Part shown: piece after piece, positions 63,961 through 64,000 of the stretch
Position numbering within the stretch: the stretch's first letter is position 1
Layout of the letters: each line of letters starts with the position of its first letter
Assembly (NCBI RefSeq): GCF_024323335.1
Contig: NC_066580.1
Span: forward strand, 142,404,188-142,468,187
From: Lathyrus oleraceus
Lineage: Eukaryota; Streptophyta; Magnoliopsida; Fabales; Fabaceae
Direction: 5' to 3'
Length of the DNA stretch: 64,000 bases
Program-made: the position numbers and the translations under genes
The notes under the pieces: generated by a model
Seen by the model: the letters and a program-made list of their open reading frames with translations, nothing else
Database searches by the model: none
Told to the model about the DNA's origin: nothing

Positions 63961-64000
63961 TGCTTGGAGAAGCTTAGATCGTTATTAGGTTAGCTTAGGT

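Larger units (their letters stand above)
61363..64000 (+). mobile_element. Copia element 3, same family as element 1, 5' part only
   Basis: The LTR 61363-62742 (TGTTGGTGTAAG to TCTCCTTCA) is followed by the primer-binding site and a leader homologous to that of copia element 1. The gag start would lie just beyond the window. The LTR resembles but is clearly diverged from the element 1 LTRs. Confidence 0.9.
62758..64000 (+). other. Untranslated leader of copia element 3
   Basis: Collinear with the element 1 leader outside a variable block (about 63190-63535). It also contains two copies of GCTTCGGAATCCGACATTAG (62895-62914 and 63088-63107), each followed by TATGGTGAAGCA. No ORF; gag expected past 64000. 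Confidence 0.7.

Overview
The window looks like a retrotransposon-dense plant genome, most likely a legume of the pea/vetch group. This is inferred from the element types, mainly long LTRs resembling Ogre of that tribe, and is not proven. There are no bacterial signals, and almost every long reading frame is a disease-resistance (NLR) gene or a transposable element.

Layout. (1) 1-29.4 kb holds a tandem cluster of CC-NB-LRR genes, all on the minus strand. NLR1 is only a 5' end, cut at codon 22 by a hAT-like element. NLR2 is a 5'-truncated pseudogene split by a Ty3-gypsy chromovirus (4538-21709, duplicated target GCAAG). The 5' LTR of that element is itself split by a Ty1-copia element (6283-14892, duplicated target GATGT). 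NLR3 (26144-29200) is complete and looks functional. NLR2 and NLR3 share duplicated downstream spacers. (2) 29.5-33.8 kb is a decayed minus-strand copia element split by a SIRE-like solo LTR (31072-32156, duplicated target TGAGA). (3) 33.8-38.1 kb is Ogre-like LTR sequence. (4) 38.1-60.6 kb is a broken Mutator-like region: a small unknown ORF, a degenerate transposase (minus) and a plant-mobile-domain gene (plus). It is interrupted by a 17.4-kb Athila-type element (38422-55778) flanked by an exceptional 66-bp direct duplication. The 5' LTR of the Athila element is split by a 5.7-kb solo LTR that carries exon sequence from three host genes (GSK3/shaggy kinase, NOC2 and ZW10). (5) 60.6-64 kb holds two Ogre-like LTR fragments and the 5' part of a second copia element of the same family as the one at 6.3-14.9 kb.

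Most striking: several unrelated retroelement lineages here carry arrays of short (near-)palindromes at fixed places in LTRs, leaders or spacers. Examples are GTTAACCGGTTAAC, ATACGCGTAT, GTGACGGTCGTCAC and TCAGAAGCATCTGA. One cassette of about 45 bp is shared between the gypsy LTR and the copia leader. The two copia copies carry different palindrome arrays at the same leader position. This points to an exchangeable palindrome module whose function I cannot determine from sequence.

No tRNA, rRNA, CRISPR or organellar sequence was recognised. All alignments were by eye; lineage names come from motif recognition, not searches.
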